Assembly: GCA_026129305.1 (NCBI GenBank)
Contig: JAHCII010000006.1
Span: 65,056-104,408 of the forward strand
Origin: Anaerolineales bacterium
Lineage (GTDB): Bacteria > Chloroflexota > Anaerolineae > Anaerolineales > UBA11579
Reading direction: 5' to 3'
Length of the DNA: 39,353 nt
The position numbers and the translations under genes were made by a program. Shown here piece after piece: positions 15,950 to 23,250 of this stretch (position 1 is its first letter; every line of letters starts with the position of its first letter). The notes below the pieces were generated by a model. The model worked only from the letters and a program-made list of their open reading frames with translations. It was not told the origin of the DNA and ran no database searches.

Positions 15950-15977
15950 GCAGGGGCGGTTTGCAAACCGCCCCTGC
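15950..15977. repeat. 28-base perfect palindrome between the BNR-repeat gene and the MoaD-like gene
   Basis: GCAGGGGCGGTTTGC followed by its mirror complement gives a perfect 28-base palindrome centred at 15963/15964, lying between the two stop/start codons. As RNA it folds into a strong hairpin without a U-tract, so it may act as an mRNA-stability or processing element between the two cistrons instead of a terminator. Confidence 0.6.
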
Positions 15978-15981
15978 CTGA

Positions 15982-17094
15982 TCACTCCAGTGTCTGCACT
16001 TCCACCGACTTGACCGCCGGCAGGTCGCGCACGATGGCCTCCCAGCTGTCACCCTCGTCGGCCGAGGCATACACCTGGCCGCCGGTGGTGCCAAAATAAA
16101 TGCCGCAGGGGTCCAGTTTGTCCACGCTCATCGCATCGCGCAGCACATTCACGTAGCAGTCTTGCTGCGGCAGGCCCTGGGTCAGCGCCTGCCACTCGCC
16201 GTCGCCCCGGCTGCGGTACACGCGCAGCTTGCCTTCCGGCGGGTAATGCTCCGAATCGCTTTTGATCGGCAGCACATACACCGTCTCCGGGTCGTGGGCG
16301 TGCACGTCGACCACGAAGCCGAAATCGCTGGGCAGGTTGCCGCTGATCTCACGCCACTGCTCGCCGGCGTTGTCGCTGCGCATCACGTCCCAGTGCTTTT
16401 GCATGAACAGCGTCTCCGGCCGGCTGGGGTGCAGTGCAATACGGTGCACGCAGTGGCCGATCTCGGCATCCGGCTGCGGCAGGAAGTTGGATTGCAGGCC
16501 CTTGGTGATCGGCTTCCAGCTCGTCCCGCCGTCGTCGCTGCGGAAGGCGCCGGCGGCCGAGATGGCGACATACAAGCGCTGCGGATTGCTGGGGTCGATC
16601 AGGATGGTGTGCAGGCACAGCCCGCCGGCGCCGGGCATCCACTGCGACCCGCTTTCATGGTCGCGCAGGTTGGCCAGCTCGTTCCAGCTCTGCCCGCCGT
16701 CGGTCGACTTGAACAGTGCCGCATCTTCCACCCCGGCGTAGACCGTCTCGGCATCCACCGGGTCGGGCTCGAAGTGCCACACGCGCTTGAACTCCCAAGG
16801 GTGCGGCGTGCCGTCATACCACTGGTGTTGGCCGGGCTTGCTGGCGTAAGTGAACTCGTTGTTGATCGGCTGCCAGGTCTTGCCGCCGTCGTCGCTGCGC
16901 TGCACCACCTGGCCAAACCAGTCGTCGGTCTGGGAAGCATAGATGCGGTCCGGGTTCACCGGGGAGGCCTTGACGTGATAGATCGGCAAGCCGCCGAAGA
17001 ACGGCCCATCGACTTTCCACTGCTTGCGCTTGCCGTCCGAGTTGAGGACGAAGGCGCCTTTTTGAGTACCCACCAGTACACGAACTTTGGACAT
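15982..17094 (-). CDS. BNR/Asp-box repeat beta-propeller protein (sialidase-like fold, WD40/YVTN-like)
   Basis: A 370-residue protein beginning [20 protein letters not shown]. At least five Asp-box (S-x-D-x-G-x-x-W) repeats are seen: [44 protein letters not shown] and [11 protein letters not shown], the framework of a six-bladed propeller. There is no signal peptide, so it is probably cytoplasmic and not a secreted sialidase; the arginine triad of true sialidases is not evident. The ATG at 17094 has an AAGGAG box seven bases upstream; an upstream TACAAT (17131-17126) would give a 24-base leader. It precedes the MoaD-like gene. Function unknown. Confidence 0.82.
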   Translation of the reverse strand: MSKVRVLVGTQKGAFVLNSDGKRKQWKVDGPFFGGLPIYHVKASPVNPDRIYASQTDDWFGQVVQRSDDGGKTWQPINNEFTYASKPGQHQWYDGTPHPWEFKRVWHFEPDPVDAETVYAGVEDAALFKSTDGGQSWNELANLRDHESGSQWMPGAGGLCLHTILIDPSNPQRLYVAISAAGAFRSDDGGTSWKPITKGLQSNFLPQPDAEIGHCVHRIALHPSRPETLFMQKHWDVMRSDNAGEQWREISGNLPSDFGFVVDVHAHDPETVYVLPIKSDSEHYPPEGKLRVYRSRGDGEWQALTQGLPQQDCYVNVLRDAMSVDKLDPCGIYFGTTGGQVYASADEGDSWEAIVRDLPAVKSVEVQTLE

Positions 17095-17151
17095 TGACGG
17101 CTCCTTAGGGCGAAAGGTGAGCCCATTGTACAACTATGCCGGCACGGCAAG

Positions 17152-17532
17152 TTAAGTGATTGGGTTGTTTCCTTGGTGTTCTGCTCGCATATCCCACAGC
17201 ACCAGGATCGTACGAAGCACCCCGCCCGGCGGGCCAAAGGGCAGCACCAGTCCAATCCAAAAGAACAGCTCCACCGGCAGCAGCCCCAGCGCCAGCCAGC
17301 GGCCCGCAGGCCGCCCGCGCCACAATAGGACCCCCATCAGCACCTCGGCGGCGCACACCAGCACAAAGCCGGCGATCAGCGCTTCGCTGGTGAAGACACC
17401 TGCCCGGCGCAGCAGCGGCCCAGCCGCATGGGTGGGGAAGCCCAGGAAGTTCCACACATAGTGGTATCTGGCAAAGTGCCACAGGCCGTAGCTGGCTGGC
17501 AAGCCAAAGCCCAGGCCGCTGAGCAAAGCCAT
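17152..17532 (-). CDS. Small membrane protein of unknown function
   Basis: A 126-residue hydrophobic protein with about three transmembrane segments (ALIAGFVLVCAAEVLMGVLL near 50-70; LALGLLPVELFFWIGLVLPF near 80-100; a weaker N-terminal one). I do not recognise the family. It starts at ATG 17532 with no clear Shine-Dalgarno; an in-frame stop six codons upstream limits the start. TACACT (17557-17552 on the minus strand) is a candidate -10, giving a leader of about 13 bases. It lies upstream of the BNR-repeat gene on the same strand. Confidence 0.6.
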   Translation of the reverse strand: MALLSGLGFGLPASYGLWHFARYHYVWNFLGFPTHAAGPLLRRAGVFTSEALIAGFVLVCAAEVLMGVLLWRGRPAGRWLALGLLPVELFFWIGLVLPFGPPGGVLRTILVLWDMRAEHQGNNPIT

Positions 17533-17566
17533 GCTGGCGGCGCATGCCTAAAGTGTACTAGACAAC

Positions 17567-17598
17567 AAAGAGCCGCTGGCGTTCGCCAGCGGCTCTTT
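17567..17598. terminator. Terminator hairpin downstream of the PadR operon
   Basis: A perfect 15-bp stem AAAGAGCCGCTGGCG / CGCCAGCGGCTCTTT with a TT loop. On the minus strand it follows the last gene of the PadR-controlled operon (stop at 17620). Its arms share the core AAGAGCCGCT with the terminator at 10671-10697. Confidence 0.85.
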
Positions 17599-17619
17599 GA
17601 TTGGAGGAGCACGCCGCGT

Positions 17620-18477
17620 TTATTGTTGGACGGCGTGTGTAAGTGGGGTGCGCAGCAGCAGGATGGCGGCGATGCACAGGATGGCGGGAGCAATCAGCTG
17701 GCTGGTGTTAATCATGTCCAGCCCAGCCTGTAGGGTGAAGCCGGTAGTGGCGCCACCGCGTGACCACCAGTACCTATGGAAGCCCAATGCAATCAGCGCA
17801 ACCAGCGGCAGCATGAAGCCGGACAAGGTTAGGACGGCGGCAGTGGCTGGCCGCTGGTTGCGCAGACCGATTCCGAAGATGCCCAGGCCGGCGAGGAAGG
17901 CAAGGTATCCCGCTGTGTTTAGCCACCAAGGGGCGGCAATTTGTGTGTCCCGCAGCACGATGCCAGCCAAGGCCACCAGCGCGCCGAGTGCACTGACACT
18001 TAGCACGATCTTGGCGTATTTGTCGGTGCTGCGCAACAGCCATGCGCTGGCTGCTAACAGCAGGTAGCTGAGCGGCATGCCAATCAGGCGCGTGTACTCG
18101 ATCCAGCCGTCCGGCCCGCCCAACGGGTCATATGCCTGCTCCAGGCGGCCCAGTGCGATGACCACCAGCAGGATGGCGGCGCCGGCCAGCAGAAGCAGGC
18201 TGGCGCGGCGATGTGATTGTTCTCTAGTCATATTCCAAACCTCCTTGATGCGCTCTTCGAGCGCGGTGTTGAAAATATCCAACAGGGTGGTGATCCACAG
18301 CTTGAGCAGGGCAGTTATACGGCCCTGGCTGGCTGCTTCCCGGCTGCAGTCCTTGAAGAGCTGGGCCATGTGTGGACCATATTCCTGCCGGTATTTACGC
18401 GGGTAGAGACGCAGCAGATGTGCGAAGACGTGCTGCGAAAACTGAATGGCGTGGACGCCTGGTCTCGGTCTTTGCAT
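17620..18477 (-). CDS. Multi-pass membrane protein with permease-prefix-type N-terminus (paralogue 1)
   Basis: A 285-residue protein from the ATG at 18477, placed seven bases after the stop of the preceding paralogue. The cytoplasmic N-terminus FAHLLRLYPRKYRQEYGPHM with LFKDCSRE about residues 15-45 is the short domain that often precedes PadR-linked permeases; six or so hydrophobic helices follow from residue 90. Its first 70 residues are clearly homologous to the neighbouring 239-residue protein (RLYPRKYRQEYG versus RWYPPGFRQAYG, both followed by FxDCSREA). The large MacB/FtsX permease domain is absent. A signalling or stress-response membrane role under PadR control is inferred. Confidence 0.75.
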   Translation of the reverse strand: MQRPRPGVHAIQFSQHVFAHLLRLYPRKYRQEYGPHMAQLFKDCSREAASQGRITALLKLWITTLLDIFNTALEERIKEVWNMTREQSHRRASLLLLAGAAILLVVIALGRLEQAYDPLGGPDGWIEYTRLIGMPLSYLLLAASAWLLRSTDKYAKIVLSVSALGALVALAGIVLRDTQIAAPWWLNTAGYLAFLAGLGIFGIGLRNQRPATAAVLTLSGFMLPLVALIALGFHRYWWSRGGATTGFTLQAGLDMINTSQLIAPAILCIAAILLLRTPLTHAVQQ

Positions 18478-18484
18478 GCAGTCT

Positions 18485-19204
18485 CTAATCGCAGTGGCGC
18501 ACGCCCAGGAAGCACGGCATCTGGTCGGCCAGCAAGCTGAAAAAGCCAATGCCGATCACAACCAGCAGTACGCCGCGTACCGCCAGAGCAGCCAGGTTTG
18601 TGTCGAAGACTTTTCCGCCGCGTAAATCCCTTGCTATCGGGATCAGGATGGCAGACAGCAAGGTAGCCATAAACCACATGCCGCCAAACAACACATAGGG
18701 GAAGTCTTCGCCGTAGTCTCTGCGGTTCACCAGTTCCATCCCTACAAAAGGAAGCACAGCCAACAGGCCAAACAAAAGTGATTTGCCGACTGGGGCGCCG
18801 AAAAGCGCCAGCCCCGCCAGCAGCATCAGCATCGGCAGCGGGGCGGCACTGGCGGGCAGCGAAAGGCCAAGGCCGAGCCCATCCAGCAAAGACAAGGTCG
18901 CCATGGGCAGGCATAGCAGGGTGGCGATCAGTATCCTGGATTTGGGGTTGGACATCAGGTTTGTCATCGTTTCTCCAATCTGGCGGAAATGTTCCTGTAA
19001 AGCCGTTTTGAACAGATCGGGCAAAGTCGACAGCCACAGACTGATCAACCCTCGCGTACCGGCGCTTTCCAGAGCTTCGCGGCTGCAATCCCGGAAGACC
19101 TGGGTGATCTGGTCGCCGTATGCTTGCCGGAACCCGGGCGGGTACCAGCGCAATACCTGGGCGAACAGTTTTTGGGAGGTTGCCAGCGCGTCGCGAACAG
19201 GCAT
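18485..19204 (-). CDS. Multi-pass membrane protein with permease-prefix-type N-terminus (paralogue 2)
   Basis: A 239-residue protein whose residues 10-70 (VLRWYPPGFRQAYGDQITQ, then VFRDCSREALESAG) match the N-terminal domain of the downstream gene. After residue 85 there are about five transmembrane segments unrelated in detail to the paralogue. It starts six bases after the padR-like stop and so belongs to the same transcript. The tandem pair probably arose by duplication. No catalytic or transporter signature is seen. Confidence 0.75.
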   Translation of the reverse strand: MPVRDALATSQKLFAQVLRWYPPGFRQAYGDQITQVFRDCSREALESAGTRGLISLWLSTLPDLFKTALQEHFRQIGETMTNLMSNPKSRILIATLLCLPMATLSLLDGLGLGLSLPASAAPLPMLMLLAGLALFGAPVGKSLLFGLLAVLPFVGMELVNRRDYGEDFPYVLFGGMWFMATLLSAILIPIARDLRGGKVFDTNLAALAVRGVLLVVIGIGFFSLLADQMPCFLGVRHCD

Positions 19205-19210
19205 GGGCGG

Positions 19211-19573
19211 CTAGCGGAACAGATCCACGGCGGTCAGTTTCTTGCTGTGGGCCAGCTGCAGCAGCTTCTGTAGTCGGGCTGTTTCGGCCCCGGCAGCCCT
19301 ACGCCCCAGCGCCGAGATGCGGTAGTAGCGGCGGCGCTCGTCGTCCAGCGCCGGGTCCGGCCGTTCGGCGCTTTCTTCGATCAGGCCCAGATCCAGCAAG
19401 CGCTTGATGGCCTGGTACAAGGTGCCGGGACGCAGCAGCATTTCGCCGCCGGTCTGCGCCTCGACTTCTTTCATGATCCCGTAGCCATGGCGCTCCTGGT
19501 CCATCAAGGCCAGCAGGATGTGGAACACGGCCGGGGTCAGCGGCAGCAGGTCATTGGGAGTGGATTTATGCAT
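19211..19573 (-). CDS. PadR-family transcriptional regulator
   Basis: A 120-residue PadR winged-helix protein. FHILLALMDQERHGYGIMKE (residues 17-36) and LRPGTLYQAIKRLLDLGLIEE (47-67) are the family signature, followed by RRYYRISALGRRA. PadR repressors bind palindromes with AT-rich flanks and respond to phenolics, drugs or membrane stress. It is the first gene of a three-gene operon, and a perfect palindrome lies 20 bases upstream of its ATG, so autoregulation of the operon is likely. Confidence 0.92.
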   Translation of the reverse strand: MHKSTPNDLLPLTPAVFHILLALMDQERHGYGIMKEVEAQTGGEMLLRPGTLYQAIKRLLDLGLIEESAERPDPALDDERRRYYRISALGRRAAGAETARLQKLLQLAHSKKLTAVDLFR

Positions 19574-19592
19574 TATCTATATCCTCTATCGG

Positions 19593-19611
19593 TATATCCA
19601 TATTGGATATA
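19593..19611. promoter_or_regulatory. Palindromic operator, probably bound by the PadR regulator
   Basis: TATATCCA-TAT-TGGATATA, a perfect 8-bp inverted repeat with a three-base centre, 20 bases upstream of the padR-like ATG. A further half-site TATATCC lies at 19578-19584. The position overlaps where the operon promoter must be. Confidence 0.65.
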
Positions 19612-19681
19612 TTAGTGGGAGGACCGAATTTTGTCAATAGCTTCTGGCATACTTCTGTGCCTTTGTGGTGAACCTGGCTGC

Positions 19682-19711
19682 TTGCCTTCCGCGCTCGCTT
19701 TGCCGTATAAT
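19682..19711 (+). promoter_or_regulatory. Promoter of the T-box/thrS transcript
   Basis: TTGCCT (19682-19687), 18-base spacer, TATAAT (19706-19711). Transcription would start near 19718, just ahead of the T-box leader. Confidence 0.65.
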
Positions 19712-19717
19712 CATCCC

Positions 19718-20014
19718 CACAACTCAGCAGCACACGTGACGACCGGGACGAGTAATGCTTTCGTTGGTTGCTTTGCGACCAACGATGCGTAGCCACCAGG
19801 GAGCCGAGGCCACCGACTGCAAGCCTCAGCAGGCAGCCAGCACCAAAACCCCCCGCGAGCTGAAGCCTGAAAGGCATTTCGCAGAAATGCACAACTAAGG
19901 CAACCGGGAGCTCCCGTTACAGAGCTAAGAGATATGCCGACCTTCGGTCAGCATAAATCGGGTGGAACCGCGAGCGCACGCTTGCCCCGACATTGGGCAG
20001 GCGATTTTTGTTTA
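19718..20014 (+). ncRNA. T-box riboswitch leader of thrS
   Basis: The conserved T-box GGGTGGAACCGCG is at 19960-19972, followed by a terminator hairpin CGCTTGCCC / GGGCAGGCG (19979-20003) and ATTTTTGTTT. The preceding 240 bases are rich in complementary segments, for example CGTTGGTTGC / GCGACCAACG (near 19763-19788), consistent with Stem I and later stems. Binding of uncharged tRNA-Thr would stabilise the antiterminator and permit thrS transcription. The T-box UGGA pairs with an acceptor end having U as discriminator. I did not assign the specifier codon with confidence. This explains the 520-base gap between the padR-like gene and thrS. Confidence 0.9.
19979..20013 (+). terminator. Intrinsic terminator of the T-box leader
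   Basis: A nine-pair stem (one G-U) with a seven-base loop followed by a run of T at 20005-20009. It is mutually exclusive with the antiterminator formed by the T-box just upstream. Confidence 0.85.
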
Positions 20015-20017
20015 AAG

Positions 20018-20079
20018 CTGGAAATTGGTAATTGGCGAATCCAATCGCCATTCTCTAATTACGATTTACCAATTGCCAG
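20018..20079. repeat. AT-rich imperfect palindrome between T-box and thrS
   Basis: CTGGAAATTGGTAAT (20018-20032) pairs with ATTTACCAATTGCCAG (20064-20079) with one clear mismatch, and an inner stem TGGCGA / TCGCCA lies at 20033-20038 and 20045-20050. The element sits after the T-box terminator and ends 15 bases before the thrS ATG. It is not part of a T-box and its composition differs from the surroundings; a small inserted repeat or a second RNA element are both possible. Confidence 0.5.
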
Positions 20080-20094
20080 TGTACTGGAGGCATC

Positions 20095-21897
20095 ATGGCA
20101 GAGAAGAAAACCGAACGCTACGAAGACAGCAACCTCTACAAGATTCGTCACTCGGCGGCGCATATCATGGCCCAGGCCGTCGGCGAGTTATTCACTCCCG
20201 GCGAGGCCAAGATCGCCATCGGCCCGCCGGTCGAAGACGGCTTTTACTACGACTTCGACCTGCCGCGCCCGCTGACTCCGGACGACTTCCCGGCCATCGA
20301 GGCGCGCATGCGTCAGATCATCGCCGCCGACTACGCCTTCCAGAAGCAGGTCGTCTCGGCAGACCAGGCCCGGGCGCAGTTTGCCGGCCAGCCTTACAAG
20401 CTGGAATTGATCGAGGGCTTGGACCAGGGCGGTCTGGACGAGAACGGCCAGCCGCTCAAGGAGAAGCCCGAGATCTCTTTCTACACGCACGACAGTTTCA
20501 CCGATCTGTGCCGCGGGCCGCACGTGCCCAGCACCGCCGCCATCCCGGCCGATGCCTTCAAGCTGCTCAGCATTGCCGGGGCCTACTGGCGCGGCGATGA
20601 GAAGAACAAGCAGCTGCAGCGCGTCTACGGCACAGCCTGGGAGGACGCCGCCCAGTTGGAGGACTACCTCTGGCGCCAGGAAGAGGCCAAGAAACGCGAC
20701 CATCGCAAACTGGGCCGTGAACTGGGCCTGTTCCACTTCGCCGAAGATGTTGGCCCCGGTGTGCCGCTCTTCACGCCCAAGGGCGAAATGCTGCGCCACT
20801 TGATGGAGGGCTACGTCCGCGAGGTGCAGACCCGCTACGGCTACCAGCACGTCTGGACCGGGCACCTGGTCAAAGAGGAGCTCTACAAGAAGTCCGGCCA
20901 TTACGACAACTACAGCGAGGTCATGTTCCCGCCCATGCAGGACGAGGGCGTCAGCTACCGCCTCAAGCCGATGAACTGTCCCAGCCACATGACGCTCTAT
21001 AAGGAGATGGGCCTGCACTCCTACCGTGAGCTGCCCATGCGCTTCTGCGAATTCGCCACGCTCTACCGCTACGAGAAATCCGGTGAGCTCTCCGGCCTGG
21101 CCCGGGTGCGCGCCCTGACCCAGGATGACTGTCATGTCTTCTGCACCCCGGACCAGATCGAGAGCGAGTTCACCCTGGCCCTGCAGCTGATCCGCGAAGT
21201 GCTCGACCGCTACAAGTTCAGCGACTACTCGGTGCGCCTCTCGCTGCGCGGTGAGGAAGGCAAATATGTGGACGACCCCGAGAAGTGGGACCTGGCCGAA
21301 GCCGCCCTGCGCGCCGCCCTCGACAAGAACCAGGTGGACTACTGGGAAGCCGAGGGCGAGGCCGCCTTCTACGGCCCCAAGGCTGATTTCATCGCCAAAG
21401 ATGTGCTCGGCCGCGAGTGGCAGCTCTCCACCATCCAGGTCGACTTCATCCAGCCCGCCCGCCTGGGCCTGACCTACATCGGCGAGGACAACCAGGAGCA
21501 CACACCGGTGCTGCTGCACCGCGCCGTCACCGGCACCACGGAGCGCTTCATGGCCACCATCATCGAGCACTTCGCCGGCGCCTTCCCCGTCTGGCTGGCT
21601 CCACTGCAGGCGGTGCTGATCCCCATCGCCGACCGGCACAACGACTACGCCCAAGGCGTCGCCCAGCAGCTGCGCGCCGCCGGCCTGCGCGTCGAGGTCA
21701 ACGCTGGCAGCGACCGCATGAGCGCCAAGATCCGCGACGCGCAGGGCCAGAAGGTGCCTTACATGCTGGTCATGGGCGACAAAGAGGCCGAGGCCGGCGC
21801 AGTCGCCCTGCGCCTGCGCTCCGGCGAAGACCTGGGCGCCATCCCGGTGGCGGACTTTATCGCCCGCGCCGAGGCCGACATCGAAAGCGGCGACTAA
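20095..21897 (+). CDS. thrS: Threonyl-tRNA synthetase, TGS domain absent
   Basis: A 600-residue class II synthetase. The editing domain has HSAAH (His19, His23) and CRGPH (Cys139, His143). The catalytic core has Zn ligands Cys295 (MNCPSHM), His347 (QDDCHVF) and His475 (LLHRAVTG), motif 2 YRYEKSGELSGLARVRA and motif 3 GTTERFMA. The anticodon-binding domain fills the last 110 residues. The roughly 60-residue N-terminal TGS domain of E. coli ThrRS is missing; the protein begins directly before the editing domain. The ATG at 20095 has a TGGAGG box six bases upstream. Controlled by the upstream T-box. Confidence 0.97.
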   Translation: MAEKKTERYEDSNLYKIRHSAAHIMAQAVGELFTPGEAKIAIGPPVEDGFYYDFDLPRPLTPDDFPAIEARMRQIIAADYAFQKQVVSADQARAQFAGQPYKLELIEGLDQGGLDENGQPLKEKPEISFYTHDSFTDLCRGPHVPSTAAIPADAFKLLSIAGAYWRGDEKNKQLQRVYGTAWEDAAQLEDYLWRQEEAKKRDHRKLGRELGLFHFAEDVGPGVPLFTPKGEMLRHLMEGYVREVQTRYGYQHVWTGHLVKEELYKKSGHYDNYSEVMFPPMQDEGVSYRLKPMNCPSHMTLYKEMGLHSYRELPMRFCEFATLYRYEKSGELSGLARVRALTQDDCHVFCTPDQIESEFTLALQLIREVLDRYKFSDYSVRLSLRGEEGKYVDDPEKWDLAEAALRAALDKNQVDYWEAEGEAAFYGPKADFIAKDVLGREWQLSTIQVDFIQPARLGLTYIGEDNQEHTPVLLHRAVTGTTERFMATIIEHFAGAFPVWLAPLQAVLIPIADRHNDYAQGVAQQLRAAGLRVEVNAGSDRMSAKIRDAQGQKVPYMLVMGDKEAEAGAVALRLRSGEDLGAIPVADFIARAEADIESGD

Positions 21898-21907
21898 GAG
21901 AAAGCCA

Positions 21908-21937
21908 AAAAGGGCGTTGCGCAAGCAACGCCCTTTT
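21908..21937. terminator. Bidirectional terminator between thrS and the diguanylate cyclase gene
   Basis: AAAAGGGCGTTGC / GCAACGCCCTTTT, 13 perfect pairs with a GCAA (GNRA) tetraloop, between convergent genes. Confidence 0.9.
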
Positions 21938-21939
21938 GA

Positions 21940-23010
21940 TTATGCGCTGCTGACCCGGTTGCGCCCGGCCAACTTGCCCTTGTACATTGCCTGGTCCGCC
22001 CGGCTGACCAGATCGCTAAAGGCGTCGGCCGGCTGCAAGCTGGCGCTGCCCAGGGTCAGGGTCAGCGGGATCTGCTTGCCGGCAAACTCCAGCGGCGAGT
22101 TCTCAAAGCGGGCGCGGATGCGCTCGGCCAGCGCTTCGGCGCCGTTGGCGTTGGTGTTGGCCAGCAGCAGCACAAATTCTTCGCCGCCCCAGCGGCAGAC
22201 CACTTCACTCTCGCGCACGCTGGTCTTTAGCAGCCGGGCGGCGTGGATCAGTGCTGTGTCCCCGGCTTCATGCCCATGTTGGTCATTGATGGCCTTAAAC
22301 CGGTCCAGATCGCAGATCAGGATCGACAGCGGGCTTTCATAGCGCTTGGCGCGCACGATCTCCCGCGAGGCGATCTCGTTCATGCTGTGGCGGTTGTACA
22401 GCCCGGTCAGCTGGTCGACCATCGCAAAAGCCTGCAGGTCGGCCTGCTGCTGGGTGACGATCTGGAAATAGCGCCCAACGATCCCGGAAACGGCCAGGAT
22501 CACTGAGCCAAAGTTGATCGCCCGCATCGCCATCAGCGAGTTTTCCTCCAGGTCGACGACGGCGCGATAACTGCCTGTGTACTCCTGCAGGCCGATCACA
22601 AAAGCGCCCAGCACCAGGATGATTAGGATCTTGCTCCAAACCCCGATCCGGCCGGTCACCACCACCAGGGGGAACATGGGCACAAACAGGATCTCGAAAC
22701 CGGCCGCTCGCCCCAGCGAAAGCGCCAGAATGCTGACCGAGGTCAAGAAAATGCCCAGCAGGACCATCAGGCCGGTCACGAAGATCGCGAAAGGCCGCTT
22801 TTCATCCAGCGCCCACAGCACGATGGTGCACAATCCCACAAACGCCAGGCACAGCAGCCAAAGCGGATTGTCCAAGATGTAGAGCAGGATGGCATGGCAC
22901 AGGCTCACCAAAATCGCCAGCAGGGCTGTGAAGTGGGTTAATTGTCGATAGGTCTGCCGGACCAGCGGGGTGTCTTCCGGGCGTCCCGAACCGGGCAGCG
23001 GTCTTTCCAT
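21940..23010 (-). CDS. Membrane-bound diguanylate cyclase (GGDEF)
   Basis: A 356-residue protein. Residues 25-185 contain about six transmembrane helices with no recognisable sensory motif. The GGDEF domain starts at DQLTGLYNR (199-207) and has the active-site motif GGEEF at 275-279, so it should make cyclic di-GMP from two GTP. The inhibitory I-site RxxD five residues before GGEEF reads RESE (266-269), so product inhibition may be weak. No Shine-Dalgarno is obvious before the ATG at 23010. It is divergent from the nitrite reductase cluster. Confidence 0.92.
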   Translation of the reverse strand: MERPLPGSGRPEDTPLVRQTYRQLTHFTALLAILVSLCHAILLYILDNPLWLLCLAFVGLCTIVLWALDEKRPFAIFVTGLMVLLGIFLTSVSILALSLGRAAGFEILFVPMFPLVVVTGRIGVWSKILIILVLGAFVIGLQEYTGSYRAVVDLEENSLMAMRAINFGSVILAVSGIVGRYFQIVTQQQADLQAFAMVDQLTGLYNRHSMNEIASREIVRAKRYESPLSILICDLDRFKAINDQHGHEAGDTALIHAARLLKTSVRESEVVCRWGGEEFVLLLANTNANGAEALAERIRARFENSPLEFAGKQIPLTLTLGSASLQPADAFSDLVSRADQAMYKGKLAGRNRVSSA

Positions 23011-23081
23011 GTTTTTGAGCTTACCATGATTGCCCGCCGGGTCATGCGGCTCATCTTCACGACCTAGCTATGCAAGTATGT

Positions 23082-23098
23082 GGCCGGTTAAACCGGCC
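23082..23098. promoter_or_regulatory. 17-base palindrome upstream of the nitrite reductase cluster
   Basis: GGCCGGTT-A-AACCGGCC is perfectly symmetric. It lies in the 240-base region between the divergent cyclase and nirK genes, which has no gene. It could be a regulator site or a hairpin. I saw no FNR-type TTGAT-N4-ATCAA there. Confidence 0.35.
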
Positions 23099-23209
23099 TG
23101 AGTAGCACTTTTGCCCCGCAGGGTCTCGGGACAATTGCCCCTATTTTTAAGAGACAGCTATCAATAAGCGTTTACCGGCGCATCCACTAGAGTCATCGAA
23201 ACCATTCGC

Positions 23210-23227
23210 CTTCTGATTCGTCAGAAG
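23210..23227 (+). promoter_or_regulatory. Hairpin just upstream of nirK
   Basis: CTTCTGA-TTCG-TCAGAAG, seven perfect pairs closed by a UUCG-type tetraloop, ending 24 bases before the nirK ATG at 23251. Likely in the 5' leader, where it could influence translation or mRNA stability. Confidence 0.4.
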
Positions 23228-23250
23228 ATGACCCTTAAGAGGTGCCGATT

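Noticed and set aside
15982..17094. True secreted sialidase
   Set aside because: Asp-box repeats are present, but there is no signal peptide and the arginine triad of sialidases is not evident.
17105..17545. A 146-codon frame with TACACT, six bases and ATG at 17545
   Set aside because: It has the start-abutting promoter geometry, but its translation is low-complexity Arg/Ala/Gly sequence, while the overlapping frame from 17532 encodes a clear membrane protein. It shows that the six-base pattern alone is not proof of a gene start.
19566..19892. A 108-codon minus-strand frame antisense to the T-box leader
   Set aside because: It overlaps the padR operator and structured leader, has no recognisable domain, and is explained by the leader RNA on the other strand.
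23011..23250. c-di-GMP (GEMM) riboswitch or FNR site before nirK
   Set aside because: No GEMM core and no TTGAT-N4-ATCAA palindrome; only a 17-base palindrome and a small hairpin were found.
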